DNA from: Gnetum montanum
Taxonomy: Eukaryota; Streptophyta; Gnetopsida; Gnetales; Gnetaceae
NCBI GenBank assembly: GCA_015680685.1
Contig: MNCI01018185.1
Coordinates: 136,623-200,622, forward strand
Length of the DNA stretch: 64,000 nucleotides
Direction: 5' to 3'
Part shown: in pieces, positions 54,447 through 64,000 of the stretch
Numbering within the stretch: position 1 is the first letter of the stretch
How the letters are laid out: every line of letters starts with the position of its first letter
Program-made: the position numbers and the translations under genes
Notes under the pieces: model-generated
Database searches by the model: none
The model's input: only the letters and a program-made list of their open reading frames with translations
What the model was told of the DNA's origin: nothing

Positions 54447-55990
54447 CTTAGAATTCCAACAAGACACCAGAAAGATAGTAGGATCAAGAGATTAGATATG
54501 AACAATATCTCATGATTTGAAGGGGAATACAATGCTGATCCTTCGAATCACTTATAAGCATTTCATAATGCGTGCGCCTTACAAAACATAGAGAACAAAT
54601 GGAAAAAAATTAATTTATTCCCATGGAAACTAGTCAAAGAAGTGGATAGTTGGTACTAGTTCTTAGAATCAAAATCCATTCGTAGATGGAGTACTATGTT
54701 AGAATTATTCAATGATAAGTACCAAACATACTCCCGAGTGTCCAACCTGCAAAAGAAAATCCAAGGCTAGAAACAAGAAGGACATGAACCCTTGGATGCT
54801 ACCATGGGTTGATACTATGCACTATTACATTGTTGTCCTAGCCATGGTTATTCGCAAAGGGATCAACTGTGCCATCTCATAGATGAGCTTAAGCATGAAA
54901 CAAGAAGAACCCTTAGAACTTATACCCAAGGAAGGCTATCCAAGCTTAGGTCCCATCAAATTCAAAGACTATTGGAGCAAGTTGCTAAGGAAGAAGGTGA
55001 GCTATAGAAAAGAGAAATTGTAGAAGAGTATAACCAAGATCCTTTCCTTTGGAAGAGGGGAGTAAGATTTTGTGAGGATGAAGAAGAGTCACCACTTAAA
55101 GAGATGATGAATAAAAAAACTTTGCCTATCCAAAAGTTAACATCAAAAGTATCAGAAAATTTAGACCAAATGTGGGATTCCCTAGACAATAGATTTTAAT
55201 CTGTTCTTAAAATAGTAGATGAGTCTACAGAGAAAGGTAGTGATCATGAGAAAAGAAAAATGAGAGAAGCTGAACATGCACATAGCAAGGGTAAGGGCAA
55301 AGTTTCCATCATTGAAGAGGTTGTGGAGTTGGAAACAGACAATGATAGTGGATGTGAAATATGTTAATATGACCATCCTAAGGGATGTTTCCCTATAATC
55401 TCACATATGTAAGTGTCTAGAGTGTATGCACTCAACCCATGATTGAACAAACAACAAGCACCCCAAAGGTTACCTTACCACCAAGGTAACCCAAGATAGT
55501 TCCACCAATCCTTAATGTATTATCCAAGTAGAACTCCACCACAACCAATTGAGCAATATCAATAGTGGCAGCACCCACAATCATGGGAAATGCCACCACC
55601 AAGGTAATAGTATACTTACTAGCAACCTAACCTGTATGGATATTATGTACAGTAGCCAATCTCCCCACATGACTCTACTAGTCACATCACTCGTCAACCT
55701 CACTACCAAGCTCACGAGTATTATGTGACTCTCTATTCTAAGGACGATATTCCACAAGCATATCATCATTCTCATCTAGCTGCATCTCTTCCACCAATAG
55801 CTCCACTACCACTTGCTCCAGCTATGCAGGGTGAAATCCCTACTATTGGTTCCAACAACCACATGAAGAAAAGACCTTTCTTTAGAACCAACGTTCTAAA
55901 CAAGCCCTTGCAATCACAAGAGGCTGATTCCTTAGATGCCTTAGTATCAATCAAAAGTTCAAAGCCTCCTTCAACTCAACCACCACACTC
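54447..55990 (+). pseudogene. gag: E8 gag core, zinc knuckle and proline-rich tail
   Basis: RLDMNNIS, RRWSTMLELFNDKYQTYS (about 54685), ETRRTLRTYTQGRLSKLR (about 54900) and an acidic linker lead to CEIC-stop-YDHPKGCFP (about 55360). The proline/tyrosine-rich tail (55725-55990) includes KKRPFFRTNVLNKP, as in E3. Stops are scattered and often TAG. Frame is constant up to a one-base shift near 56036. Confidence 0.8.
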
Positions 55991-56500
55991 AATGCATATG
56001 GTCATGCTAACACATGCCATCACCGATTGGATCAAAATGGTCACCTTCCTAAGAAATTATCTGATCCTAGGAGTCCTCTAATATACTTAAAAATCACTAA
56101 AAATGCACCATGCAAGGCTCTTTTGGATTCAAGTTCCAGTGTCAACTTGATTTCTCAAGAAATGTACAAGGCCTGGAAACTGCCTGCATTGAAAAAGAGC
56201 AACATCCATCTAGATTTGGCTGACTAGTCCATCACTATCCCATTGGCACTCATGGAAGACATTGTTACCACTATTTGTGGGTGGTTGTACCTAGCTAACT
56301 TCCTAGTGATTCAGGTGAACAACGGTAAGGGGGACTTCCCAATCATAATGGGGAGAGCATGGCTAAGCACCATTGATGCACGCCTAGGAATCTGTAATCT
56401 TTCCCTAGAAATATCAAAGGAAAATATATTTGGAAAGATCAAGAAGAAGAAAGTTCCATACATCACATACGGTGGCATAGGGTGTAATTGTGTGTAGAGG
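55991..56500 (+). pseudogene. pol: E8 aspartic protease
   Basis: Retropepsin-like domain with DPRSPLIYLKI and ALLDSSSSVNLISQEMYKAW. The active site reads DSS instead of DSG, so a residue needed for activity is lost. MEDIVTTICGWLYLANFLVI and IMGRAWLSTIDARLGI follow and match E3. From 56027 all pol domains are in the same frame. Confidence 0.8.
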
Positions 56501-57880
56501 TCATGGTTTATGCAAATTTTAACATTGCCTACATGCAATCAGTGTGCACAAGTGATCAACATATGAAGATTCCTATATGCAATAGCCACACAACAAGAAG
56601 GCACCCAATGGCTGACAGCTAATCAAGAAAGTAGTTCACTCATATGCATAGAACCAACTGAGGGTTTGACTTACACTTACATCGATAGCATAAACACATT
56701 AGAGCAAGTCGACTGCCAACTTCCATGTCTTAACCTTGAAAATGTCAACTAGGGGAAGTTGGAAATCCCTGAGAAATTTAAGTAGGAGCCTCTCAAGCCA
56801 AAATCATTGCCCACCAATATGGAATACATGTTCCTTAAAAACAGAAAATTGGTAATTATCAACGCTAAGCTTGCTCCTCAACAAAAAGAAGAACTACTGA
56901 AGATAATTAATAAATGGTCAAAATCCTTCACTTGTTCATATCTTGAATTAATTGGAATAGATCCTAGGATATGCCAACATAGGATTTACATTAACCCCTC
57001 CATGAAGCCTCGAAGACAACCATAGAGGCATTTGAACCCAAAGTTGAAGCAAGTAGTCAAGGAAGAAATCGAACAGCTTCTCAAGGCTGGGTTCATATAC
57101 CCCATTGCTAATAGTGAATGGGTTAGCCCCTTAGTTATTGTGCCTAAAAAGGGAGGCAAATGGAGAGTGTGCATAGATTTCAGGCTACTGAATATGGCAA
57201 CATTCAAAGATCACTTTCCATTACCATTTGTTAACCAAGTCTTAGACACCATCGTAGGGCATTGCTACTATAGTTTTCTGGATGGATATAACAGATATAA
57301 TCAAATACACATATCCCCAAAAGACCAAGCCAAGACTATGTTCACCAATCCTTGGGGAATGTTGGCATACAAATAGATGATGTTTGGCTTGTGCAATGCC
57401 CCTACAAGATTTCAATGAATAGTTCTAAGCATCTTCCAACAGTAGATAGGAAATGGTATAGAATTCTTTATGGACGATTTCTCCACCTATGGAGCAAACT
57501 TTGATAAAGCCTTGGACCGATTAGAGCAAGTGTTAAAAAGATGTGTAGAAACCAATTTGAGGCTCAATTGGTAGAAAATCCATTTCATGGTCTAAGAGGG
57601 CATAATACTAGAACAAAAAATATCACACACAGGGATAGAGGTAGACCCTAAGAAAATCAAAGTTATCCAAAGAATTACCCACCAACCAAAAATTGTCAAA
57701 GATATTCGATCATTCCTTGGACATACTGGCTACTATAGGAGATTTATTGAGAACTTTTCAAAGGTTTCCAAACCATTGGTGAAATTAATGAAAAAGGATG
57801 TACCTTTTGAGTGAACCAGGGAATGCAAATTAGCTTTTCAAACTCTAAAATAGAAGCTAGTAGAAACACCCATTCTACAA
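56501..57880 (+). pseudogene. pol: E8 reverse transcriptase
   Basis: A linker (AKLAPQQKEELLKIINKW) leads into RT: EEIEQLLKAGFIYPIANSEW, VPKKGGKWRVCIDFRLLN, FPLPFVNQVLDTI, YSFLDGYNRYNQI and FMDDF. The catalytic pair DD is encoded at 57473-57478. DIRSFLGHTGYYRRFIENFS closes the domain. The FLDGY and FMDDF forms are typical of the Athila branch. RT would copy the RNA into cDNA. About nine stops, for example after MLAYK and LRLNW, disable it. Confidence 0.88.
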
Positions 57881-58300
57881 GCTCCTGACTGGTCCAAACC
57901 GTTTCATATCATGATTGATGTATCCAACTATGCCTTAGGAGTCGTACTTACATAGTTAGATTACCAGAAGTGTCCTTACTATATCCACTATGTAAGTAGA
58001 AGTATCATTGGTGCACAACTTAACTACACTACTACAAAGAAAGAATTAATGATTGTAGTGTTTGCACTAGAAAAGTTTAGACACTATGTATTGGGATATA
58101 AAGTATATATACATACAAATCATAGTGTAATAAGGTTCCTCATGAATAAACCAATGGTAAGCCCTCGTATCATACGATGGCTTATAATCTTATAAGAGTT
58201 CTATCTTACGATAATCGATCGTAAAGGCACCAAGAACATAGTTGCTGATCATTTATCTCGATTGCGATGGGACAACAAAGAGGATGAGTATCTAATTTCT
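57881..58300 (+). pseudogene. pol: E8 RNase H
   Basis: MIDVSNYALGVVLT holds the first catalytic D (codon 57917-57919). Next come LNYTTTKKELMIVVFALEKF with the catalytic E, then HYVLGYKVYIHTNHS, where a D is expected but N is found. IDRKGTKNIVADHLSRL carries the last D. It would remove RNA from the hybrid during cDNA synthesis. Stops are present after VVLT and near IIL. Confidence 0.82.
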
Positions 58301-59695
58301 AATTATTTTCTTGATGAATTTATCTTTTCTAGTATAGTGAAAAATCAATCACCCATGGAGACAAACTAGTATAGTAGCATTCTTACCTATCTCCTCATCC
58401 AACAAATACCACAAGAGCTAAACCTTAAGAAGAAACAACAGTTTCTTCACCAAGCCAAGTACTTTATGGAAATCAATGGGAAACTTTACAAAGTGTGTCT
58501 CGATGGCTTGGTTTGATGGTGTGTTCCTGATATAAATCAACTACAAGTTCCCAAAGATGCTCATGAAGGTCCTTGTGGGGGTCATTACACTGGAAGATGA
58601 ACAGCCATCAAGATCTTACTTGCAGGATATTATTGGCCTACATTATTTTGGAATGCCCATTAATTCATGCAATCTTGTGAGCACTGTCAATGTGATGGGG
58701 GAATGACTACTAGAATGGAGGATCCGCAGCAATGGATCCAACTGTTAGAACCCTTCGACATTTGGGGAATTGATTTTATGGGGCCAATTACACCAATGTC
58801 CAATGGAAAAGGCTATATCATTGTTGTTGTTGATTACCTAACTAAATGGGCAGAAGTAGCTACTATTAAGGATTATACATCATCTACATCTACATGATTT
58901 GTACAACAAAAAATCATAAATAGTTTTGGTGTGCTTCGTGCACTTATTTGAGACAATGATAGACTTTTCAGAAATTAATGCAACACTTAGGCGTTGAACA
59001 AAAACTAACAACACAATACCACCCCCAAGCAATTGGTTAAGTCGAAGTCACCAACAGGGAGATTACAAAAATATTCACAAGAACTATTAGGAAGTTTAGA
59101 CGAGACTAGAGCACTAAACTGAATGATGCTATTTGGGCATACTACTCCACATGGAAATTCCCTACAAGCTACTCTCCCTATGAGTTAGTGTACAGTAAAT
59201 TACCAATGCTTCCCATTCGAACTAAGATCTATACACTATCCATGGCATGTGACCTTAACCTTGACCTTGATCTAGTACAAAAAAAATAGTTAATAACCCT
59301 TAACTTACTAGATGAAAACTGACTAGCTACCCTATCATCTAACGAATTGCACAAAGCATTCAATAAACAATGTCATGCCCTAAGGATTAGGAAAGTTAAA
59401 TATCAATTTGGAGATAAGGTTCTCTACTAGAATCCCACATATGGGCCACAAAAAATTTCAAACACTATGGGAAGGACCTTATATTATTTATGCAACTTTT
59501 CCTTCAAGGGCCATGACAATATACAAACCTGAGAGCCCAAGCAAGAAACTCTTGGTCAACGTACAACAAACCATACCTTTCCATGAGCTTAGGAAAGCCA
59601 ATACACATGCTACCTCTATTAATGGACAACCTTGCTCACTATTTCAAATCTCCTCCTTCCAACTTAATCATGAGGGAGATGGCCACCTATGCTAA
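58301..59695 (+). pseudogene. pol: E8 integrase and pol end
   Basis: HHCC zinc finger: H...H near 58561-58590 and CEHCQC at about 58677. DDE core: FDIWGIDFMGPI (first D codon 58772-58774), a degraded SDN-like DND near 58951, and VEVTNREI (E) near 59043. The C-terminal part includes SPYELVYSKLPMLP and GPYIIYATFPSRAM. The frame ends at 59695 with LFQISSFQLNHEGDGHLC. Integrase would insert the cDNA. Several stops disrupt it. Confidence 0.86.
59662..59680 (+). other. PPT-like motif at the pol end of E8
   Basis: CTTAATCATGAGGGAGATG, a mutated form of the motif found in E3 at 13251. Confidence 0.4.
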
Positions 59696-60726
59696 CCATT
59701 TTAGGCCCTCAATTCTTTTTAAATTTTTGTTTTACACATTTTTCCAACTTTTCTTATTTTTTTAGACCATCGTTCATGTTTTTACTATTTCTTTGTTTGT
59801 TTGATTTACTTTTATTTGTCATCTAATAAGTGCTCATGATGGTGGATTGTATTATATCATATTGATTTCTAATGTTTGGTTTTTACCTTTGAATTATGAT
59901 GTTGATATTAAGATATGGTTCTTTTGGTAAAATAGGCAATGAGTCTATGTCATCCACTGATCCATACAACTCTATGATCTCCTTTGGCTTGGAACTGTAC
60001 AGTCCCCTTTTTCTAAGTAAATTTATTAATGAATTGGTGACAGGGTACTTTTCAAACCAAGGAAATACTCAAAGGATGAAAAGGGTGTGACTTCAAGGGG
60101 ATTCGATGCATTTGTGCTAGCCATTCTCTTGGGGTGCTTGGATGCTTGTTTCTTGGGTTTTCCACCATTCTAACATTGTTCAAAAATCAGGAAGCTGAGT
60201 GAATAAAAATAAGTCTTTGCATGGTGTGGTTCTCATGCAAAAAAATACAAGAAAGAAGAAAAGTGAGAATTCAAAGCACACCCCTCAAATATAATAAAGT
60301 AATATGGGCTACAAGAACTGATTATGAAATTGGAAAGACATGTTATCCATGCCTAAAGGTTTCCTCTAACTAAGGCCCTTTCTCACTTCCTGCTTCTCTA
60401 TCTCACTCTCCTCGAGATGGTGGTCACTCTTTGTTAAGGCATTCTTATGGCTTCAAGAGGATGGATTGGCCAAGTGTATTGATGCGAGGTCACTGAACGT
60501 GGTTGGTTTGAGTCTAGATTTGGGATGAAGTTCTACTCAGTCATCTTAACCATGAAATACAAAAGGGGCTTTCCAATACCTTGTTCTTGGGATTCCATTC
60601 CATTCTCTCCTCTCCATCTTTCTTCCCATTTTCCACCTCATTGCTAGTTTTATCATTAGTCCATTCTGAGTTGATGCATTTTTTTTCTTTGGTGAATTCT
60701 TGTGGGTACGTTTTTAATTCTTACTT
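59696..60726 (+). other. E8 post-pol untranslated region
   Basis: T-rich start, then conserved blocks such as AAAAGGGTGTGACTTCAAGG (about 60076). No supported ORF. Confidence 0.55.
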
Positions 60727-60814
60727 CCAAATGACATTCCTAGAGCCTATGGACTCTTTGGTTTGTGGGTTTATCAAGGCATAAAAGGCATGAGCCTACT
60801 TTGGGGAGGACCCA
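60727..60814 (+). other. Conserved island of E8
   Basis: CCAAATGACATTCCTAGAG, then CAAGGCATAAAAGG and GCCTACTTTGGGGAGGACCC. One base from consensus in the island. Confidence 0.55.
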
Positions 60815-60990
60815 CGAGCACTCCTTTTTGGTGCAATTGTTAAGTTCTTTTCCTTAAACATTTCCTACAATCAATCATCTCTTGTTTCATCCCCATCCAT
60901 GACATCCATTTTATTAGTGTTGTTGTTGTTATTTTTTTCCATCTTTCTTGTTCCTCATATTTTTCCATCTTATAGCTACTAGAGGTTTGC

Positions 60991-61010
60991 TCTTAGTTGT
61001 GGGGGGCCTA
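60991..61010 (+). other. Middle PPT-like motif of E8
   Basis: TCTTAGTTGTGGGGGGCC at the position of the middle motif of E3. Confidence 0.45.
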
Positions 61011-61174
61011 GCACAAATTTTTCAATTTTCTCCATTTTACTATTCGCCTAACCCCTACACCTTGGGTAGTCACCTATGATAAATCTCCGAACTAGTTTTT
61101 GCCATAACCACAACTCAGCCAATGCACTTCATATGAAGGCAAGGTATCAATTGCATTGTGGTTTATCTATCCCT

Positions 61175-61203
61175 ACTCATTTGTAACTGTGTTGTGTGTG
61201 CAG
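61175..61203 (+). promoter_or_regulatory. Predicted 3' splice site of E8
   Basis: TTGTAACTGTGTTGTGTGTGCAG followed by ATG (61204). The branch site is less clear than in E4/E5. Confidence 0.45.
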
Positions 61204-61544
61204 ATGATGATCATATAAATAATGGACTGGACTTGGAGGAAGCACTCAAGATAGACCAAAAATGGAGCATTGACAAAAGTAGCAAGTCTGGTGGTGTGGC
61301 TATGGATAAACAATGGAAGGTGCAATCTTAGCATTTGTGGCAACATGCTTCATTTTCTTTCTCTCTCTTTCTCTACAAGCTGCCAAATAAAGACTTGGAT
61401 GTCATTTATGTATGAGTGTTCACCATAATGGTCATGAACACTAATGTTGTAATATGCTTATTGATCCATTCACTAGGCATGTTGAGTCTGTCATACCATT
61501 CCACTGTCAGTTGTCAATTAGTCAATAATCCCATACCTTCCCAA
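61204..61544 (+). other. E8 short-ORF remnant and 3' UTR
   Basis: The sequence after the acceptor parallels 14874-15220 of E3 (GGACTTGGAGGAAGCACTC, CTTTCTCTCTC). Stops occur early in each frame. No ORF3 is present. Confidence 0.45.
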
Positions 61545-61704
61545 TGTTTTGTAAAGAACTTGTTTCTTTTCTTCTATACTTGAGGACGAGTTTTCATTTA
61601 GTCATGGGGGTATGATGAGAGCGGTGTTTTGTAAAGAACTTTTTTCTTTTCTTCTATACTTGAGGATGAGTTTTCATTTAGTCATGGGGGTATGATGAGA
61701 GCGG
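61545..61704 (+). repeat. 80-bp tandem duplication across PPT and LTR start
   Basis: 61545-61624 and 61625-61704 are near-identical. Each copy ends with the PPT, TCATGGGGGTA, and the first 12 bases of the LTR, TGATGAGAGCGG. The duplication therefore gives two PPT/LTR junctions. Confidence 0.9.
61680..61692 (+). other. 3' polypurine tract of E8
   Basis: AGTCATGGGGGTA next to the LTR; a second copy is at 61600-61612. Confidence 0.8.
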
Positions 61705-61910
61705 TTACTCTAGCAGTTACTCTAGCAATTATTCTAATTATTAGAGCAGTTACTCTAGTGGTTACACTAGCAGTTACTCTAATTATTAGAGTGGTTACTC
61801 TAGCAGTTACTCTAGTAGTTATTCTAATTATTAGAGTGGTTACTCTGGTAGCTTCTTTAGTAGTTATTCTAATTATTAGAGCGGTTACTCTAATTATTAG
61901 AGTAGTTGCT
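61700..61910 (+). repeat. 45-bp U3 tandem repeat of E8
   Basis: Units begin GAGYRGTTACTCTAG and end TTCTAATTATTA. Each is built of 12-bp sub-repeats like GTTACTCTAGCA. Unit joints give the palindrome CTCTAATTATTAGAG. Confidence 0.88.
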
Positions 61911-61918
61911 CCCAGGCC

Positions 61919-61926
61919 TATAAATA
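61919..61926 (+). promoter_or_regulatory. TATA box of E8 3' LTR
   Basis: TATAAATA in CCTATAAATATAG. Confidence 0.65.
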
Positions 61927-62687
61927 TAGTGCGTAGGTGCATAATTGAAGGAAGTCTTTCAGCAGTCAATTAGTGAAACTCTTGTAGTCTATTTGAAAGT
62001 TAGAGTATTTTCCAAGTGCTCGTAGTAGGAGGCCTAAGTGTGGATAGATCTTTATTTGAGCATTGTGTACCTAAGCACACCTTGTATACGACAATAAAGA
62101 CAAACTCTTCGATTCATCCTTGTAGCACTAAAGATTTGTTTTCTTACACATTTCTTTTATTTTATTTTCTTATGCATTTATTTTATGTTATTTTATTTTA
62201 TGCACTTTACATTTCTGTTATTAGCACAGCAATTCATTTTAATCAATTAAGAAAATTGTTAAATTACACAAGCACGATCACTTCGAGCATGCATGTAATG
62301 CTTGGTAACCTAGTAACGATTAGCGTTTGGTAATCCTAGTAATGTTGCACTGGTTCATGATGTGTATGGTAAGTGGGAATGGATGCTAGTGTTAGAATTA
62401 GTTAGAACTTATTTAATGAGTAGTTAAGTTAAATTAGTCACTTAGTTACCTCTCTCCTTCCCTACTAGCGCAGGACATAAAAACATAAAATATATAAAAA
62501 TCATATGCCTTAAACTTACTTAACCATACAATCATGACATATAGGTAAGTTTGGGAAGACAATGATCAATCAACCCATCCTTGTTCCACAAGGGAGAATA
62601 AGCGCTTAGTCTTTGGAATTCGATCGGATCGTGCATGAAACGCTCGTATTTGTATGGTTGAGCATAGGGGTACCTCGCCGCTCATCA

Positions 62688-62692
62688 CTCTA
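62688..62692 (+). repeat. Right target duplication of E8
   Basis: CTCTA, identical to 50735-50739. Confidence 0.85.
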
Positions 62693-63379
62693 CAATGAAA
62701 ATATAAGGGAAAAGATATCCATAGAAAATAATCTATCATTATGTTAATAACTTACATTAATTCTCTTCGTGATGAGAAGAATTAAATTAAAAATCTACCA
62801 ATCACCAGTCACAAGTCCTAACTAGACTTATACTATGCACATCTTGTATCTTTGGTTACCTAAGTGAAGGTAGGGTAAATTCTTATTTCAAAATTGTATT
62901 ACCTAAGCATATTTGACTTACCTAATTTTAAAAATATAAATTAAATAAAGAAAGAAAAATAAGAAATAGCATAAGGAATAAGAAACTCCCAATTTTTATC
63001 TCTCATTGAAAATCAAGAATGTAGTCACAATTCAGCCATAAGGAACATATGGTTAGATGGATACATTCAAAATGGTAGCGCTTGATCATGCTTCATAACT
63101 TATTCCTTAGGAATTAACTTTAGGAGCTTGGTAACTTAGAAGAATTGAGTCACACACTAAATATAATTCAATGTCTCTATAAAGAAAAATGTTGTCTTGT
63201 TTTCAATAATTATGGTAGTATAATTAGTAAATTGAGGCTCTTGATATATACTATACATGAGCATCATCTCCTTCTAGATTCAAAAACTTGACTTGTCTAC
63301 TAATGATTTGATGTAGCTAGAATATGCATTAGCTAATGGGATGGTATGATGAATTAATGAAAACATATTTTTGAATTCA
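62693..63379. other. AT-rich flank of E8
   Basis: No gene recognised. The first ~250 bp could be the C-terminal tail of the LINE at 48004-50739, because E8 splits one site, but no diagnostic motif is visible. Confidence 0.35.
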
Positions 63380-64000
63380 AGGCTCCTCTTCTAAAGAGTC
63401 GTTTTCATATTTAGATTTAAAAATTGACGAACTCCACTTCCTACTCTGATATTAAAATCCCCACAAAGGATGAATGGTACTAGGTCAAAACTAGTACAAG
63501 ATAGGAATACATTTTAATGTGTTGGATTAGTAACCAAATGTGTGTTAAAAAAACATACACACTTTTCTAATGACCGCATCTTCATTACTAATGCCAAGGC
63601 AACATGACTTTTCTAAAACATTAACCATTCTTTCTTCCTTATATTTGAAGCTCTAGAATTTTGAAAATTACATCTTCTAATTTTCCTTCAAATCTTGGTG
63701 CTAAATTGAACATACAATCTTTGTGGAATTTCAAATAATCATCCATATTATGATTCTAGTAGTAGACTAATCTTATGGTTTAAAGGAGGAACTATCATAA
63801 GTTCCTTTTTGCTTATAGATTCCTTCATATCCCAACCTTCTTAGATCAATTTATAATTAGTAGAGAAATTACCATGGTAGAACTTCTTATAGTTGAAGAA
63901 CATCTACATTTAAAATTTGCATTTCTACCAAAATTCATTGGTATGAATATTTGTGTTAATGCGAGGCCCAAGGTATACATGTACAATGTTGCTTTTCATT
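63380..64000 (-). pseudogene. LINE endonuclease remnant, minus strand
   Basis: The minus strand of 63462-63440 encodes CGDFNIRVGSG in a frame that begins PFILCGDF. This is the GDFN motif of apurinic-type LINE endonucleases. The continuation FKNMFSLIHHTIPLANAYS lies further left. No other motif is secure to 64000. It is opposite in orientation to the LINE at 48004-50739, so it is a different copy. Confidence 0.5.

Larger units (their letters stand above)
50740..62687 (+). mobile_element. E8: complete Athila-like element with full pol
   Basis: LTRs at 50740-51667 and 61693-62687 are flanked by a perfect 5-bp duplication, CTCTA. Inside are PBS, gag with a 1.7-kb insert, protease, RT, RNase H and integrase in one frame, a long UTR, a predicted splice acceptor and a duplicated PPT. 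At 11.9 kb it is the only copy in the window with all pol domains, although all are broken by stops. Confidence 0.92.
61693..62687 (+). repeat. 3' LTR of E8
   Basis: It runs from TGATGAGAGCGGTTACTC to GCTCATCA, 995 bp. U3 has four full 45-bp units against about three in the 5' LTR, which accounts for most of the length difference. TATAAATA is at 61919-61926. Confidence 0.92.

Noticed and set aside
1-64000. A bacterial or phage system, or an integrated DNA virus
   Set aside because: There is no operon structure, ribosome binding site pattern or capsid/replicase gene. All coding remnants are LTR or non-LTR retrotransposon proteins.

Overview
The window reads as nuclear DNA of a plant with a large, repeat-dominated genome. 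I found no host gene, rRNA, functional tRNA, CRISPR array or bacterial operon. Almost everything is decayed retrotransposon. The main family is a Ty3/gypsy element of the Athila type: a tRNA-Asp-like primer binding site, gag-pro-pol in one frame, FMDD reverse transcriptase, GYNQ-type motifs, and a third ORF near the 3' LTR. The depth of decay, with stops in every long frame, suits a genome that purges repeats slowly, such as a gymnosperm; that is inference only. Labels E0 to E8 are mine.

Layout. 1-1081: 3' end of element E0 (+), inserted in the integrase of E1. 1082-6900: E1 (-), from integrase to its 5' LTR. 6901-8746: AT-rich DNA and a LINE endonuclease remnant, ending at a single N. 8748-20568: outer element E2 (+), with complete element E3 (8816-16259, TSD GTAAC) inside its 5' LTR. 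20569-22802: a second LINE fragment, a 34-bp tandem repeat and an RTE-type LINE remnant. 22803-35195: E4 (-), whose ORF3 is split by complete element E5 (26006-32628). 35205-38826: 5'-truncated E6 (+). 38827-40250: weakly coding AT-rich DNA. 40251-48003: E7, a second Ty3/gypsy type with Tat/Ogre-like protease and long LTRs. 48004-50739: LINE remnant carrying a tRNA-derived SINE. 50740-62687: E8, a complete Athila-like element with full pol and perfect TSD CTCTA. 62693-64000: flank with a minus-strand LINE endonuclease remnant.

How the parts relate. E8 is the only copy with the whole pol and is the model for the autonomous element. E2 and E3 keep gag (E3 also protease) but share one pol deletion junction. 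E4 and E5 keep a gag tail or gag, plus ORF3, with no protease, RT, RNase H or integrase between them. These look like two non-autonomous lineages that depended on E8-like relatives. E7 has lost RT and the integrase core.

The most interesting signals are outside the proteins. Each LTR subfamily has its own palindromic or tandem array at the 5' end of U3. A ~40-bp island, preceded in several copies by a predicted hairpin, is conserved in the long untranslated region of six Athila-like copies. PPT-like motifs recur three times per element. A branch site plus AG|ATG acceptor precedes the third ORF, and several LTRs carry a GGTAAGT donor-like site. Two in-frame TAG codons are shared by the ORF3 copies of E4 and E5. 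E8 gag contains an insert with a ~180-bp satellite-like repeat.
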